Shown piece by piece: positions 52,905 to 61,985 of a DNA stretch of 64,000 bases. Both the position numbers and the translations under genes were made by a program. Source of the stretch: Rufibacter glacialis (GTDB taxonomy: Bacteria > Bacteroidota > Bacteroidia > Cytophagales > Hymenobacteraceae); NCBI RefSeq assembly GCF_008271745.1, contig NZ_VKKZ01000023.1, forward strand, positions 248,001-312,000, written 5' to 3'. The notes under the pieces are model-generated. The model did not search any database. It was not told the origin of the DNA and saw only the letters and a program-made list of their open reading frames with translations. Every line of letters begins with the position of its first letter. The stretch's first letter is position 1.

Positions 52905-52924
52905 GGTCAGGTCGCGACCTGTCC
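52905..52924 (+). repeat. RAYT-associated REP, downstream copy
   Basis: GGTCAGGTCGCGACCTGTCC (one mismatch), preceded by GTAC and followed by CTCTCCGCATTCCAGATCC and a second degenerate tail unit. Confidence 0.8.
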
Positions 52925-52985
52925 TCTCCGCATTCCAGATCCCCGCATGCCTGATCCCCTTATTCTGGAAGGGCGCTTTGATGAT

Positions 52986-53039
52986 GTAGTTCAGGAACGA
53001 TTGGACAGGTCGCGACCTGTCCAATCGTTCCTGAACTAC
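52986..53039. repeat. Perfect 54-bp palindrome centred on a REP
   Basis: The 27-nt half GTAGTTCAGGAACGATTGG followed by ACAGGTCG is exactly mirrored with no loop; the core is the REP GGACAGGTCGCGACCTGTCC (53003-53022). Weaker inverted similarity continues on both sides for about 20 bp. Confidence 0.92.
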
Positions 53040-53185
53040 GCCACTTCAAAGGCCCACACCTTATACCGTTCCTCTGCCTGCTCCAGTATTTCATCCAGTA
53101 TCACCTGCATTTCTGCTTTTACATTTAAGCACAGCACCTTCTTCTCGGCAAGCTGTAATTGTGCTTTGGTATCGTTTAGCTTCTT
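53036..53185 (-). pseudogene. Gene remnant, C-terminal 49 codons of an unknown helical protein
   Basis: The minus strand is open for 49 codons to a TAG inside the 54-bp palindrome. It encodes a helical, charged segment (KAEMQVILDEILEQAEERY, ending VWAFEVA) that looks like the end of a real protein, but there is no start codon and a stop precedes it. The family is not recognised. The left side of the palindrome may contain a second, diverged copy of the same gene end in the opposite orientation. Confidence 0.3.
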
Positions 53186-53235
53186 TTAAACAACTAGCCC
53201 TTTAAGTAATCTAAGTAGCAAAGTATATAAACACA

Positions 53236-53266
53236 AAAAAGCCCCTCCAGATAGGAGAGGCTTTTT
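53236..53266 (-). terminator. Terminator of the cold shock gene
   Basis: AAAAAAGCCCCTCC-AGAT-AGGAGAGGCTTTTT, 27 nt past the minus-strand stop codon; A/T tracts on both sides. Confidence 0.8.
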
Positions 53267-53293
53267 AAAGCAATTTGTCTTTATAGCGAAAGA

Positions 53294-53485
53294 CTAAGCC
53301 AGTTTAACGTTGGTGGCGTTTAGTCCTTTTCTTCCTTCTTGAAGTTCGTAGACTACTTCGTCGTTTTCTCTGATTTCATCGATCAAACCTGACACGTGCA
53401 CGAAGTACTCTTGATTTGAATTGCTGTCTTTGATGAAGCCGAAGCCTTTATCATCATTAAAAAATTTTACTGTTCCTTGATTCAT
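53294..53485 (-). CDS. Cold shock domain protein (CspA family)
   Basis: A 63-residue OB-fold single-stranded nucleic acid binding protein. RNP1 is KGFGFIKD and RNP2 is YFVHVSGL. The start was set at MNQGTVKFF (53485) rather than nine codons upstream, because family members begin there. The protein melts RNA secondary structure and is often induced by cold. The leader is long and AT-rich, as is common for csp genes, but no specific cold-box was identified. Confidence 0.93.
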   Translation of the reverse strand: MNQGTVKFFNDDKGFGFIKDSNSNQEYFVHVSGLIDEIRENDEVVYELQEGRKGLNATNVKLA

Positions 53486-54074
53486 ATTGTTGTTATTATA
53501 CCGTAATGACACTCCTATACGGGCAATCGTTCATTATGAATGGAAAATAAACCAGAAACTTTCAAATACCTCGTTTCCAGGCCCTCAGGGCATAAAAAAT
53601 GGCCAACTAATTTACCCACCCTTGTTTTTTGCCCTGTTTTGGAGTTAAGAAAGCTTAAACCGGCCAAACAATATTAGCGGCAGGGCAGCAGGGGCGGGGC
53701 TTCTTCTCTATATAACTTGTTCCCTTGGCAACCCAGCAACAACAGCTGATTTGAAGGGAGCTTTGTCAAGTCTGTGAGACAAGCAGGAAAGTTACGCTGT
53801 GCAGCGAAGCAGGGCCAGAAGAAAACAATGAGGTAAACAAGCGCAGGTTGGTAAGAACACCAGAAGGAAGCCGGGCCGTTTTTCAAGCGCTTCCTTAAAA
53901 AGAAGCCCAAAACGAAAAAGCTGCGGAGGCAGGCAAACCACCCTCCACAGCTTTTCCATTTTCGGCCGATTTTATAAAATCTAACCGGAAAACCAAACCA
54001 TAGCAGAAACTGCCTAGGGAAGGCTTGCCATCGATTATTTACTCACAGAACATTAACCTAAAGAAGGCCTCGCC
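53486..54074. other. Intergenic region upstream of csp
   Basis: 589 bp without a supported gene: a dispersed hairpin near 53623-53659, another near 53878-53918 and a terminator at 53916-53955. A 78-residue minus-strand frame (53674-53910) overlaps these hairpins and is not called. Confidence 0.5.
53916..53955 (-). terminator. Terminator of the LVIVD/beta-barrel operon
   Basis: AAAAGCTGCGGAGG pairs with CCTCCACAGCTTTT (one mismatch), downstream of the minus-strand gene ending at 54075. Confidence 0.65.
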
Positions 54075-54665
54075 TTAGAACTGAAACCCTATCCTAACGG
54101 AAAGCCTTTTATAGGTGATGTCATTAGAGATAACCGAATTGTCCCAAGTGTTGGTGATTTTGGTGTGGAGGCGTTGGGTTTTGTAGCCCAGGCTGAAAGC
54201 AAAGGCGGTTTGGGGACCGGCCTGTACCCGAAGGCCCAGTGCCGGGTTCCACAGAAAGCCACCCCTGGTTTCGTTGGCATCGCTGCCCTTCTGGAGGAAC
54301 GTGGCGCCGTAGCCCATATCCATGCTATAGAAAGGGCTTACGCGGGCAGGAAGCACGGTGCCCCGAAAGCCCAATGCCAGCGGAGACACCACCGCCTCCT
54401 GATAGAAATCCAGCCCCAGGGTGGTGCCCACGGCCAGCAGGCGGTGCCACTGGTAGCCGTTGAAGATGGTAAACGTAGGCGACGAGACCGAGATATGCAG
54501 GGGCTGGTCATTGTGGCTCTGGTTCAGGTAGCCCAATTCCACCATACCCAGGTATTTCTTGGCAGTCGCGTCAGAGGCAGACGGTGTAGCAGGAACGCGT
54601 TCCTGGGCCAGGGAGGCCGCCGTGACCAGCAGCCAAACCAGCAGGAGAAGAAATAATTTTTTCAT
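54075..54665 (-). CDS. Secreted outer membrane beta-barrel-like protein
   Basis: A 196-residue protein with a signal peptide (ends SLAQ) and a mature part made of alternating hydrophobic/aromatic strands ending in VRIGFQF, the terminal Phe typical of outer membrane barrels. About eight strands would fit. The start codon directly follows the stop of the upstream LVIVD lipoprotein gene (54666), so the two are translationally coupled and probably work together at the cell surface. Function unknown. Confidence 0.75.
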   Translation of the reverse strand: MKKLFLLLLVWLLVTAASLAQERVPATPSASDATAKKYLGMVELGYLNQSHNDQPLHISVSSPTFTIFNGYQWHRLLAVGTTLGLDFYQEAVVSPLALGFRGTVLPARVSPFYSMDMGYGATFLQKGSDANETRGGFLWNPALGLRVQAGPQTAFAFSLGYKTQRLHTKITNTWDNSVISNDITYKRLSVRIGFQF

Positions 54666-55955
54666 TTAGCTGTTGGCGGGTGCCACCGGAATCTTACTGA
54701 TCAGTTTCATTTGCGCCAGGTTGCTGTAGTCAAATTGGTACAGGCCGTCTTTGCCTACCAGCAAAAGCGTGTGCCCCAAGGGGATCACGTCATAGGCATC
54801 CTGGTTCTTGAAATGCTTCAGCAGGTTATTGGTCACGGCCAAAGGATCTTTAACGTCAAAGACTTTGAGGCCAAACGCGCCCTCGCACAGAAACAAGGTG
54901 CTTTGGTCAATGCCCAAGCCGTGCGGGTTTTGCATGGGGTAGGTCTTGATCATTTTAGGGCTTCTGGGGTTGCTGATGTTGATGACCTCCAGTTGGTTCG
55001 TGAACCCGGCGCAGGCATTGCCCGACCGGAGCGTGACCCAGGCCAGATCACCTTCCACCACCACTGGGTCGCAGCTGTTCACGTGCGCGTAGGTAGACAA
55101 ATGCACCGGACTGGCTGGGTTGGCATTGTCGTAGATGTGCATGCCGTTGGTAGAGCCAATGAAGAGCTTGTCCTGGTACGGGAAAATGGTTTCTATGCCC
55201 CAACCCAGGTTGATACGCTGCCCTTTCTGCGGCTGGTTCTGCTGGCTGATGTCAAAAAGCTGCAGCGAGGAAAGGCTCACGGTATACAGGTGATCTCCGG
55301 TGATGGTAAAACGGGCCATGGAGCCGCCTTTGCCTTGCGGGCTACTCATGGCGGCTCCAGCCAAGCCTTTGTTAGAGAATTGGGTGGAAATATTGTCAAA
55401 CAAGATGCCCCGCCCGTTCTGCACCGGTGCCCCGCAATCAGAGGAATAAGGGGCGGTGACTTGTTTGGGGTTGTACTTGGCCAAAAAGGTGGTGGCCGCC
55501 GGATTGACAATAACCCCGTTCACCGGCAATACGTCCTGGAGGCGGTTCACCAGTTTAATGTCCAGCGGTTGGGAAATGTCCAGCACCACCAAGTCAATGT
55601 AGCTGTCGGCGTAGAGGGTGTTGTCTTTTACCGCCAGGTCCACATTGCCAGGAATACTGAGGAAGCGCAGCACCTGCGGAGAGGACGGTACCCGGTTGTC
55701 AATGACGTGGATGCCTTCGCCCACCTCATTCACAAACAGGTAGTCGCCGTAGGAATAGATCTTACCCGGGTTCTGAAGCGCCCGGGCGGGTTCTACTTTC
55801 ACCGAGGTACGCAGTTCTTCTTTGGTCAGATACACCGGTTCATACACCGTGTAGGAGATGGTAGACTCGCATTCATCGGTGCAGGAGGCCAGAAAAAAGC
55901 CCCAAAAAAGCACCAAATAGAACGGCTTAAATAAGAGTAAAAGTTTTGGCTGCAT
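54666..55955 (-). CDS. LVIVD repeat surface lipoprotein
   Basis: A 429-residue lipoprotein (lipobox FLASC, Cys25; mature start CTDECESTISY). The rest is a beta-propeller built from LVIVD-type blades: GIHVIDNRVPSSPQVL, LVVLDISQPLDIKLV, LQLFDISQQNQPQ, MHIYDNANPASPV, LEVINISNPRSPKMI and LKVFDVKDPLAV. Such propellers bind proteins or glycans at the cell surface in Bacteroidota. It is the first gene of a two-gene operon with the barrel protein at 54075. Confidence 0.88.
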   Translation of the reverse strand: MQPKLLLLFKPFYLVLFWGFFLASCTDECESTISYTVYEPVYLTKEELRTSVKVEPARALQNPGKIYSYGDYLFVNEVGEGIHVIDNRVPSSPQVLRFLSIPGNVDLAVKDNTLYADSYIDLVVLDISQPLDIKLVNRLQDVLPVNGVIVNPAATTFLAKYNPKQVTAPYSSDCGAPVQNGRGILFDNISTQFSNKGLAGAAMSSPQGKGGSMARFTITGDHLYTVSLSSLQLFDISQQNQPQKGQRINLGWGIETIFPYQDKLFIGSTNGMHIYDNANPASPVHLSTYAHVNSCDPVVVEGDLAWVTLRSGNACAGFTNQLEVINISNPRSPKMIKTYPMQNPHGLGIDQSTLFLCEGAFGLKVFDVKDPLAVTNNLLKHFKNQDAYDVIPLGHTLLLVGKDGLYQFDYSNLAQMKLISKIPVAPANS

Positions 55956-56131
55956 AGAAGTAGGGTGAAGAGGTGGAAACGTCTGTTCGTAAGTAGATAG
56001 CTTTCTTAGATAACTTCTTTACTTACAAGAGCCTTCGCCCGCCTTATTGGTTGCATGGCCTGTACCGGAAAACTAAAAATTCCTCCCTTTTCCCCTTTCC
56101 CACTACTCTAGACAGATTTCCATTTTTAAAC

Positions 56132-58180
56132 TCAGGCACCAGAAGGCTGAAAGAAGTTTCTGATTTTGGAGACCGTCATCATTTTCTCCTTTACCTGGAA
56201 GTTGGCGTTCGCTAGTTGGCGGCCGCTCTGGTCATAGATCTCCACGCGGTGGTCCCCGGCCACGAAGGTGGTTTCCCGGTCACTTCCCCAGCCAGAAAGG
56301 TACAGGTACTCTTCTTCCGGACTATAACTAATAGTAGCCGCAAAAGAATACCCCGTAGGCGATGATTTGGGGTTGAAGTACAACTGGCCGTTCGGTTTCA
56401 GGTACTTGACCAACACTGGCAGGGTTCCGGGCTTATCAGTGAGCACCGTGATTTTCATCCGGCTGAAAATGTATTTGATGTCGGCCCGCTCAAAGGAGGT
56501 GCCGTACTGCTCTGGGGCTGCGGAATTGAAGAAATCCATGTGCTCCACCAGAAATGGCTGGAGGAGTGCCAGGTGCGCGTATTTTCGGACCACCCCGGTC
56601 ATTTCCTTCTGCAGTTCCCTTTCCTTAAGAACCTGGGCCGATTTTTCTTTTTCCAGTTCCTGGATTCTGCCTAAGGCTACCCGTTTTTTAGCCGCTTCTT
56701 TTTCCAGGTCCTGGGTTTTCTGGTGCAGCGCCTGCTGCGCGGCAGTATGGGTTTTCCGGAGGTCTTCCAGCTGGTGGTGCAGGGTTTTCACTTCCTGGTG
56801 GCTTCCTTCCAAAGCCTGGGCGCTAACTTTTAAGGCAGTCTTGTCCTGGGCCGCCTGAAGTTCCAGGGCTTGAACTTGTGTCCGGAGCTGGGCTATTTCC
56901 TGCTCCAGCGTTTGCCGCGCGTTCTCCAGGGCCATCAGCTGTTGAGAAAGCTGGCCTTTTTCCTGGGTTTTGGTTTTCAGGAAAACCTGCAGCTGGCTTT
57001 CTTCTTCCTCCAGGTGCCTGATCTTCTCCAGCAGTGTGTTTTTTGAGGCCACCTCCTGTTCCAGGCGGGTAGTTTGGTCGTTCAGGAGTTGCTGTTGCCG
57101 GGTAAGTTGGATATCAAGGGTTTTGATTTTGCCTTGCAGGTCCTGCTTCTGGGTTTTCTCCTGCTGGAGGAGCTTGTTTTTGTCTTGCAGTACCTGTTTG
57201 AGCTGCTCGGTGGCTAGTTCCAGGTCATGTACCTGGGTTTGCAGGGCCTGATTCTGGGTGGTGATCTCCAGAAGCTGGTTTTGGTGGTGGCGTCCTTTCT
57301 CTTCCTTTGAGGAAGCTATGGGCAAAGGCGGTTGCTGCTGCCGTTGTTCCAGTTCCTGCAGATGCCCCTGCAGGGTCTGGCGTTGCAGGAGCACCCGTTC
57401 CAGTTCCTTGGTTTTGGCCTGCAGCTCGGCAGTGGCCTGATCAGCGATTTCTTGCAGTTCTGCCAGACGGGTTTGGTGCTGTTCTGCCTCCTGGGCCAGC
57501 GCCTGCACTTGCTTTTCCAGCTGGTGTTGCTTGGCAGATGCCAGCGAAAGTTCTTGAACCCGTTTCTCCAGGGCCTGTTTCTTTTGGGTTTCCTGGGTTA
57601 GTTCCTGGCGTTTGCTGGAGGCGCTTTGGTGGACCCGCTGGAGTTCCTGCTCCAGGGCCAGAATACGGCGCTGCAATTCCTGCGGAGAAGGCCCTTCTGC
57701 TGGGCGCACCACCGGCGGTTGTTCTTTTTTAACCGTGGCTTGTTCCTTCTCCAGCTCCTTTACCTTTTTTTGTAGAAGGGTCTTTTCATTTTTCACCTCA
57801 AACAAGGCCTGCACAAAATGGTCCAGCTCCTGGTGCAAGGCTTTCTTTTCGGCTTGCAAAAGGTCCATCTGTTCGTTTTGGTCCTGTAATTTCAATTCCA
57901 GCCGGGAAACCTGATACTCCAGGTTCTTCAGGTTGGATGGGAGAATGGGGCTGGCGGCCACCAAAGGCCTGTACTGCCTGGTGTCATACTGGCGCTTTCG
58001 CTCCGGGTCAGAGAGCACCTCATAGGCTTCTTTCACTTCTTTAAAATACTCCTCAAAAAACACCTCGCCCTGGTTCAGGTCTGGGTGCACCTTCTTGGAA
58101 AGCTTTCGGTACGCCTCTTTGATCTCTAGCTGGGAGGCTCTAGGTTTCAGGCCTAAGAGCTGGTAATAATTCTTGTCCAT
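56132..58180 (-). CDS. J-domain protein with a long coiled coil and C-terminal beta domain
   Basis: A 682-residue protein. Residues ~3-70 form a J domain with the HPD motif ([10 protein letters not shown]), which stimulates DnaK-type ATPases. Residues ~95-560 are a nearly continuous Gln/Glu/Leu-rich coiled coil, and the last ~110 residues form a beta-rich domain ([39 protein letters not shown]). The frame is open to 58264, but [11 protein letters not shown] at 58180 is the canonical J-domain start. No Gly/Phe or zinc-finger region is present, so it is a class C co-chaperone, perhaps a scaffold. Monocistronic. Confidence 0.88.
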   Translation of the reverse strand: MDKNYYQLLGLKPRASQLEIKEAYRKLSKKVHPDLNQGEVFFEEYFKEVKEAYEVLSDPERKRQYDTRQYRPLVAASPILPSNLKNLEYQVSRLELKLQDQNEQMDLLQAEKKALHQELDHFVQALFEVKNEKTLLQKKVKELEKEQATVKKEQPPVVRPAEGPSPQELQRRILALEQELQRVHQSASSKRQELTQETQKKQALEKRVQELSLASAKQHQLEKQVQALAQEAEQHQTRLAELQEIADQATAELQAKTKELERVLLQRQTLQGHLQELEQRQQQPPLPIASSKEEKGRHHQNQLLEITTQNQALQTQVHDLELATEQLKQVLQDKNKLLQQEKTQKQDLQGKIKTLDIQLTRQQQLLNDQTTRLEQEVASKNTLLEKIRHLEEEESQLQVFLKTKTQEKGQLSQQLMALENARQTLEQEIAQLRTQVQALELQAAQDKTALKVSAQALEGSHQEVKTLHHQLEDLRKTHTAAQQALHQKTQDLEKEAAKKRVALGRIQELEKEKSAQVLKERELQKEMTGVVRKYAHLALLQPFLVEHMDFFNSAAPEQYGTSFERADIKYIFSRMKITVLTDKPGTLPVLVKYLKPNGQLYFNPKSSPTGYSFAATISYSPEEEYLYLSGWGSDRETTFVAGDHRVEIYDQSGRQLANANFQVKEKMMTVSKIRNFFQPSGA

Positions 58181-58581
58181 TTTGGGTAGTACAGGTGGTA
58201 TGAAAAAGCCTTTATAAAATGGTTGATAGACATAAAACCAGCGGTTGAAAGCACTATGAGGCAAACCGCAGCTGTTTTGATTATTAAATATAGTAAAAAT
58301 TACAAAAAATAAAGGTAAAATTTAAGATATGAGCTTTTATGAATTTTTCTTAGGTCCCTGGTTCTTTTGAGGCTACTTTTTGAAAAGAAACCCAAAAAGA
58401 TAAAAAGGGCTAGTTTTCTTGCTGCGGAAAATTTTCCACTTTTCAGTAGTCGCCTGCCAAAGCCACCTATTTTAGGAAGATAGTCTGCGTACAAACCCAG
58501 CCAAAAGAGGGAGAAAACTTTTATGCTTATTTATTGGTAAATTTGCCTAAGCTTATCGTGTTAACAGCTTTACGTACTTCC
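58181..58581. other. Divergent intergenic region
   Basis: About 400 bp without a gene. It has an AT-rich stretch upstream of the J-domain gene and a dispersed hairpin at 58365-58398 (TTTTGAGGCTACTTTTTG..AAAAGAAACCCAAAAA). Confidence 0.5.
58365..58398. repeat. Dispersed 34-nt imperfect hairpin (copy)
   Basis: The right half GAAAAGAAACCCAAAAA follows the common form of the family. Confidence 0.55.
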
Positions 58582-59679
58582 ATGCCCTCAACCAACCTTC
58601 CTCCGGATTTCTACGAGGCTTTGATAGAAAGAACCGGCCAGGCCTTCTTTGCTTTTGACCTGGGCCAACTGCGTCTGGTTTACCAGAATAGTGCCTTTGA
58701 AGCGGCTTTCAAGGTCCCGGAAGGCACTAGTACGCAACAGGAATGGCTAGAGGTGGTACACCCTGAAGACCGCAACTATGTGGTTGGGAAACTGCCGGAA
58801 GTGCTAGCCTCTGGGGTTTGCCACTCCCTTGAATTCAGGGTGCAGCTTCCGGGGCAGCCAGGGCAGTGGGTATGCTTGTCCGCGTCAGTGGTTGAAAAAG
58901 GGGATGGGCAGCGCCTTCTGGTAGGGCATGTGGAAGACGTTACCACCCAACGGAAATACAATGACCACCTCAAGAAATTCTCCAATAAGAAAAACTCGGT
59001 GCTGAATATCCTGGCTCATGACCTGGCAGGCCCCCTGGGTATGATCCACAACTTGTCGGGCCTTCTTACCGACCAGCTGAAGGCGTTGGAGGAAGAAGAG
59101 AGCCAAAAAACCATTGCCCTTATTGAACGCATCAGCAAACACGGCTCTACCATTCTCCGGGACTTTATGAACCATGAGTTTCTGGAATCATCTCAGACAG
59201 ACCTGGTGACCCGGCGGGTGAATGTGACAGAGAAGGTGCGCGAGGCCCTGGAGGAGTACCTGGGAGAAAAGGGCCGCCTCATGGATGTTCGGTTTGAATT
59301 CCAGTATAGCCATGAGGAGATTTTTGTAGACCTGGATGACCTGAAGTTCCTACAGGTCATTACCAACCTGATCTCTAATTCCCTCAAATTCACGCCTCCC
59401 GGAGGAGTAATCACCATCAGCCTGGAAAAGGAAGAAACCACCTTCCTGGTGAAAGTGGCTGATACAGGGGTAGGCATCCCTAAAGAATTTCATGAGCATC
59501 TGTTTGAAAAGTTCACCAAGGCTCGCCGGCCTGGTCTGAAAGGGGAGCAATCTGTGGGGTTGGGCATGTCCATTGTGAAAACCATTGTTGATTGGCACAA
59601 GGGAGACATCTGGTTGGAGAGTGAGGAAAACAAAGGAACTACTTTCTTCTTACGCTTACCCAAAGTGCAAATACCTTAG
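58582..59679 (+). CDS. PAS sensor histidine kinase
   Basis: A 365-residue soluble kinase: PAS domain (residues ~5-125), HisKA with the phospho-acceptor His in LNILAHDLAGPLGMIHNLS, and HATPase (N box NLISNSLKFTPPGG, G1 ADTGVGIP, G2 SVGLGMSIVK). There is no membrane helix. The frame is open to 58534, but MPSTNLPPDFYEALIERTG at 58582 matches the usual short lead into PAS. No response regulator is adjacent, so the partner is unknown. Confidence 0.9.
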   Translation: MPSTNLPPDFYEALIERTGQAFFAFDLGQLRLVYQNSAFEAAFKVPEGTSTQQEWLEVVHPEDRNYVVGKLPEVLASGVCHSLEFRVQLPGQPGQWVCLSASVVEKGDGQRLLVGHVEDVTTQRKYNDHLKKFSNKKNSVLNILAHDLAGPLGMIHNLSGLLTDQLKALEEEESQKTIALIERISKHGSTILRDFMNHEFLESSQTDLVTRRVNVTEKVREALEEYLGEKGRLMDVRFEFQYSHEEIFVDLDDLKFLQVITNLISNSLKFTPPGGVITISLEKEETTFLVKVADTGVGIPKEFHEHLFEKFTKARRPGLKGEQSVGLGMSIVKTIVDWHKGDIWLESEENKGTTFFLRLPKVQIP

Positions 59680-59836
59680 CAAGGTTCTGTAGCAAAATGC
59701 GAGATGGGTAATTGGCCGGTTCTTCATAGAAAAGCCATTGCCTTTTCCTGGTAACTATTTAGTAAAGGGAAAAGCCGCATAGCGGCCGGTCTCTATACTT
59801 TATAGAAAGAGAAGTATTGTAAAAAATGAGTGGGTA

Positions 59837-60073
59837 TCAGCCTAGCCGTGACTGCTCAAGGCGGACCAGCAGGTAATAGGCGGTACAGGAACCTTCTGTG
59901 GAGGAAAAAGCGACTGTATTTTCCTCATTTCCAGACTGGTCATCTGCCGGGAAGAAATAGGTAATGGACATTCCAAACAAACAGAGGGTCTCAGAAGTGA
60001 GTCTAGGTTGGTAGTGCTCCAGAATAATTTCTAGTACTTCCCTTGAAACCTGTTCCCTTGCATAAATTTCCAT
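59837..60073 (-). CDS. Small hypothetical protein
   Basis: A 78-residue frame with an ATG and a coding-like amino acid pattern (REQVSREVLEIILEHYQPRL, then a short beta segment). No signal peptide or known family. It stands alone between the PAS kinase and a gene-poor stretch, so it may be a false call. Confidence 0.35.
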   Translation of the reverse strand: MEIYAREQVSREVLEIILEHYQPRLTSETLCLFGMSITYFFPADDQSGNEENTVAFSSTEGSCTAYYLLVRLEQSRLG

Positions 60074-60971
60074 GCCTAATGTACTACAAATCCTGGGCTA
60101 TTGTTGCCACGCGGCTAATATTGTACTTTCTAAAGCTAATTCCAAGTAAAACAACTGTAATTAAGTACTTATTCTAGAAGTAGTTTGTTTACAGCTCTTT
60201 GCTCTTATCTCCAAAAGAGGTAGTAGACCAGCATAAAATACCAGGAAGAGCCATTAAACGGAAGAAAAACAGGTTGCCAGACCTGATGACTCCTTGCCCC
60301 ATGCTGAAGGAGGTACTGGATCAAAAGTGGGGGAATTGAGTTGCCCTGGTTCTATGCCCCAAACTAGACAGCCTTTCCTATTATCAAGAAGGCTTAAGCA
60401 TTCTTGTTCTATCCTCTTGTTTCTTTTTTATGAATTATAAAGGTTCAAGGCCACCTCAATAACAGCCAACTTCCCTCTACCCTTGATATTTTTCTAGGCC
60501 TCAACTAAATCTTGAAAAGCGGGAGGTTGAAACATACATAAGCTAAAACCATAAGTCAACTCCCATATCCCAATCCAGCTTTTCTGGCCCACTACCAGTA
60601 ACTAATGGGCCCACGCATTCCGTTGGTAGGGGATGATCAATACGCCTAAACCACCATCTGCCTATCCTCCAAAGGATGGAAAGAGGTTTCTCGGCTTCAC
60701 CTCCTTACCTGGAAACAACTCTAAAACTGGGTACCAACACCGAAGCTGAATCCTTTCCCAGAAAAAGAAAAGGACATCAAGGAAGTACGAATGGTCGTAG
60801 AGGCTTTACACTTTCAGAATAGCGGTCAGTGAAATGGGTTCAGCTTAAAAGGAGAGAGGCAGCATTCCCATCAACCGCAGACTGAATTTTATCCTGAAAA
60901 ATAATTAAAATAGTATATTGGGGCCGACAGAAGAAATGTAATAGTTACACCAATCCTCTCAACCTGCTCAG
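60074..60971. other. 900-bp gene-poor region upstream of the nucleotidyltransferase
   Basis: No convincing gene on either strand, no member of the repeat families and no hairpin of note. Frames are short and interrupted. It may be decayed coding sequence, but I recognise nothing in it. The last 60 bp are AT-rich and probably include the promoter of the next operon. Confidence 0.5.
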
Positions 60972-61922
60972 ATGAAAATAAGAAAAGCTGTGATTACGGC
61001 GGCGGCCCGCGGGGCCAGGCTCTACCCGGTAGCTGATACTGTGCAAAAAGCCATGCTTCCGGTCGTGGACATTGACGGACTTCCCAAACCTACCATCCAA
61101 ATCATTGCCGAAGAAGCTTTTGCCGCTGGCATAGAGGAAATCTGCGTCATTTGTGCCCCCGGTGATGGACCACGTTACCAGAACGCCTTCACTTCGCTTC
61201 GCAACAACCTGCTGGAATCATATAAAAACACCGATTGGGCCAGAGAGGAAGCCGAGAAAATAGACCACCTGCGCACCTGCCTCCATTTCCAGGAACAGGC
61301 GGAGCCGTGGGGTTACGGCCACGCCGTATACTGCGCCCGCGATTTTGTGAAAGAGGAGCCTTTCCTGCTGCTCTTAGGCGACCATCTGTATGTCTCCAAC
61401 AGGTCCGGTCAACGCTCAGCGGCCCAATTGATCTCCTTGGCCGTGCAGGAAGAATGTGCCGTGTCTGCGGTGAACCCTACCATTGAACACCAGATTCACC
61501 GGTACGGCACCCTCACCGGCAAACACCTGCCCAACCGCAAAGGGATCTACCAGATTGAGCGGATCATAGAGAAGCCTTCCATGAGTACTGCGGAACTGGA
61601 ACTGCAAACGCCCGGCCTGCGCAATGGGTACTACCTCTGCTTCTTCGGGATGCACGTGCTTACCCCCGCTGTTTTTACCAGCTTGCAGGCGCAGGTAGAA
61701 AGTGGGAACCAAAACATTCAATTAACGCCTGCTTTACAGGAACTGGCCCAAAAGGAGAAATACCTGGCCCTGGAGGTAAAAGGCAACCGCTATGACCTGA
61801 GCAAAAAGCAAGGGCTGTTGCAGGCCCAGATAGCCTTGGGGCTGGCAGGGGAGGCGCATGATGAAACTCTTACCTCTATGGTAGACCTGCTGGCCGAGGC
61901 GAATCAGCGGAAAACGCTCTAG
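60972..61922 (+). CDS. Sugar-phosphate nucleotidyltransferase (GalU/NTP_transferase family)
   Basis: A 316-residue enzyme of the glycosyltransferase-A-like nucleotidyltransferase fold. The N-terminal loop is ITAAARGARLYP (in place of GxGTRxxP) with QKAMLPVVD, then HFQEQAEPWGYGHAVY and LLLLGDHLY (metal-binding Asp). Similar enzymes make UDP-glucose or other sugar nucleotides from sugar-1-phosphates; the exact sugar is not clear. The next gene starts 63 bp downstream and encodes a GHMP-kinase-like protein, suggesting kinase plus nucleotidyltransferase activity in one operon. Confidence 0.82.
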   Translation: MKIRKAVITAAARGARLYPVADTVQKAMLPVVDIDGLPKPTIQIIAEEAFAAGIEEICVICAPGDGPRYQNAFTSLRNNLLESYKNTDWAREEAEKIDHLRTCLHFQEQAEPWGYGHAVYCARDFVKEEPFLLLLGDHLYVSNRSGQRSAAQLISLAVQEECAVSAVNPTIEHQIHRYGTLTGKHLPNRKGIYQIERIIEKPSMSTAELELQTPGLRNGYYLCFFGMHVLTPAVFTSLQAQVESGNQNIQLTPALQELAQKEKYLALEVKGNRYDLSKKQGLLQAQIALGLAGEAHDETLTSMVDLLAEANQRKTL

Positions 61923-61985
61923 GTTTTCCCATACTCCTACCGCGGTTTCTTGTCCCCTTTCCCCATACCTTCACCAAAGTGGCAG

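Noticed and set aside
52947-53189. Plus-strand reading frame of 80 codons
   Set aside because: It reads through the 54-bp palindrome; the coding pattern is on the opposite strand (gene remnant).
53674-53910. Possible third copy of the 276-bp element
   Set aside because: It shares GGTTGGTAAGAACACC with the terminal hairpin, but the rest does not align with the conserved blocks.
60540-60700. Minus-strand open stretch of about 50 codons
   Set aside because: No start codon, no recognisable family and stop codons on both sides.
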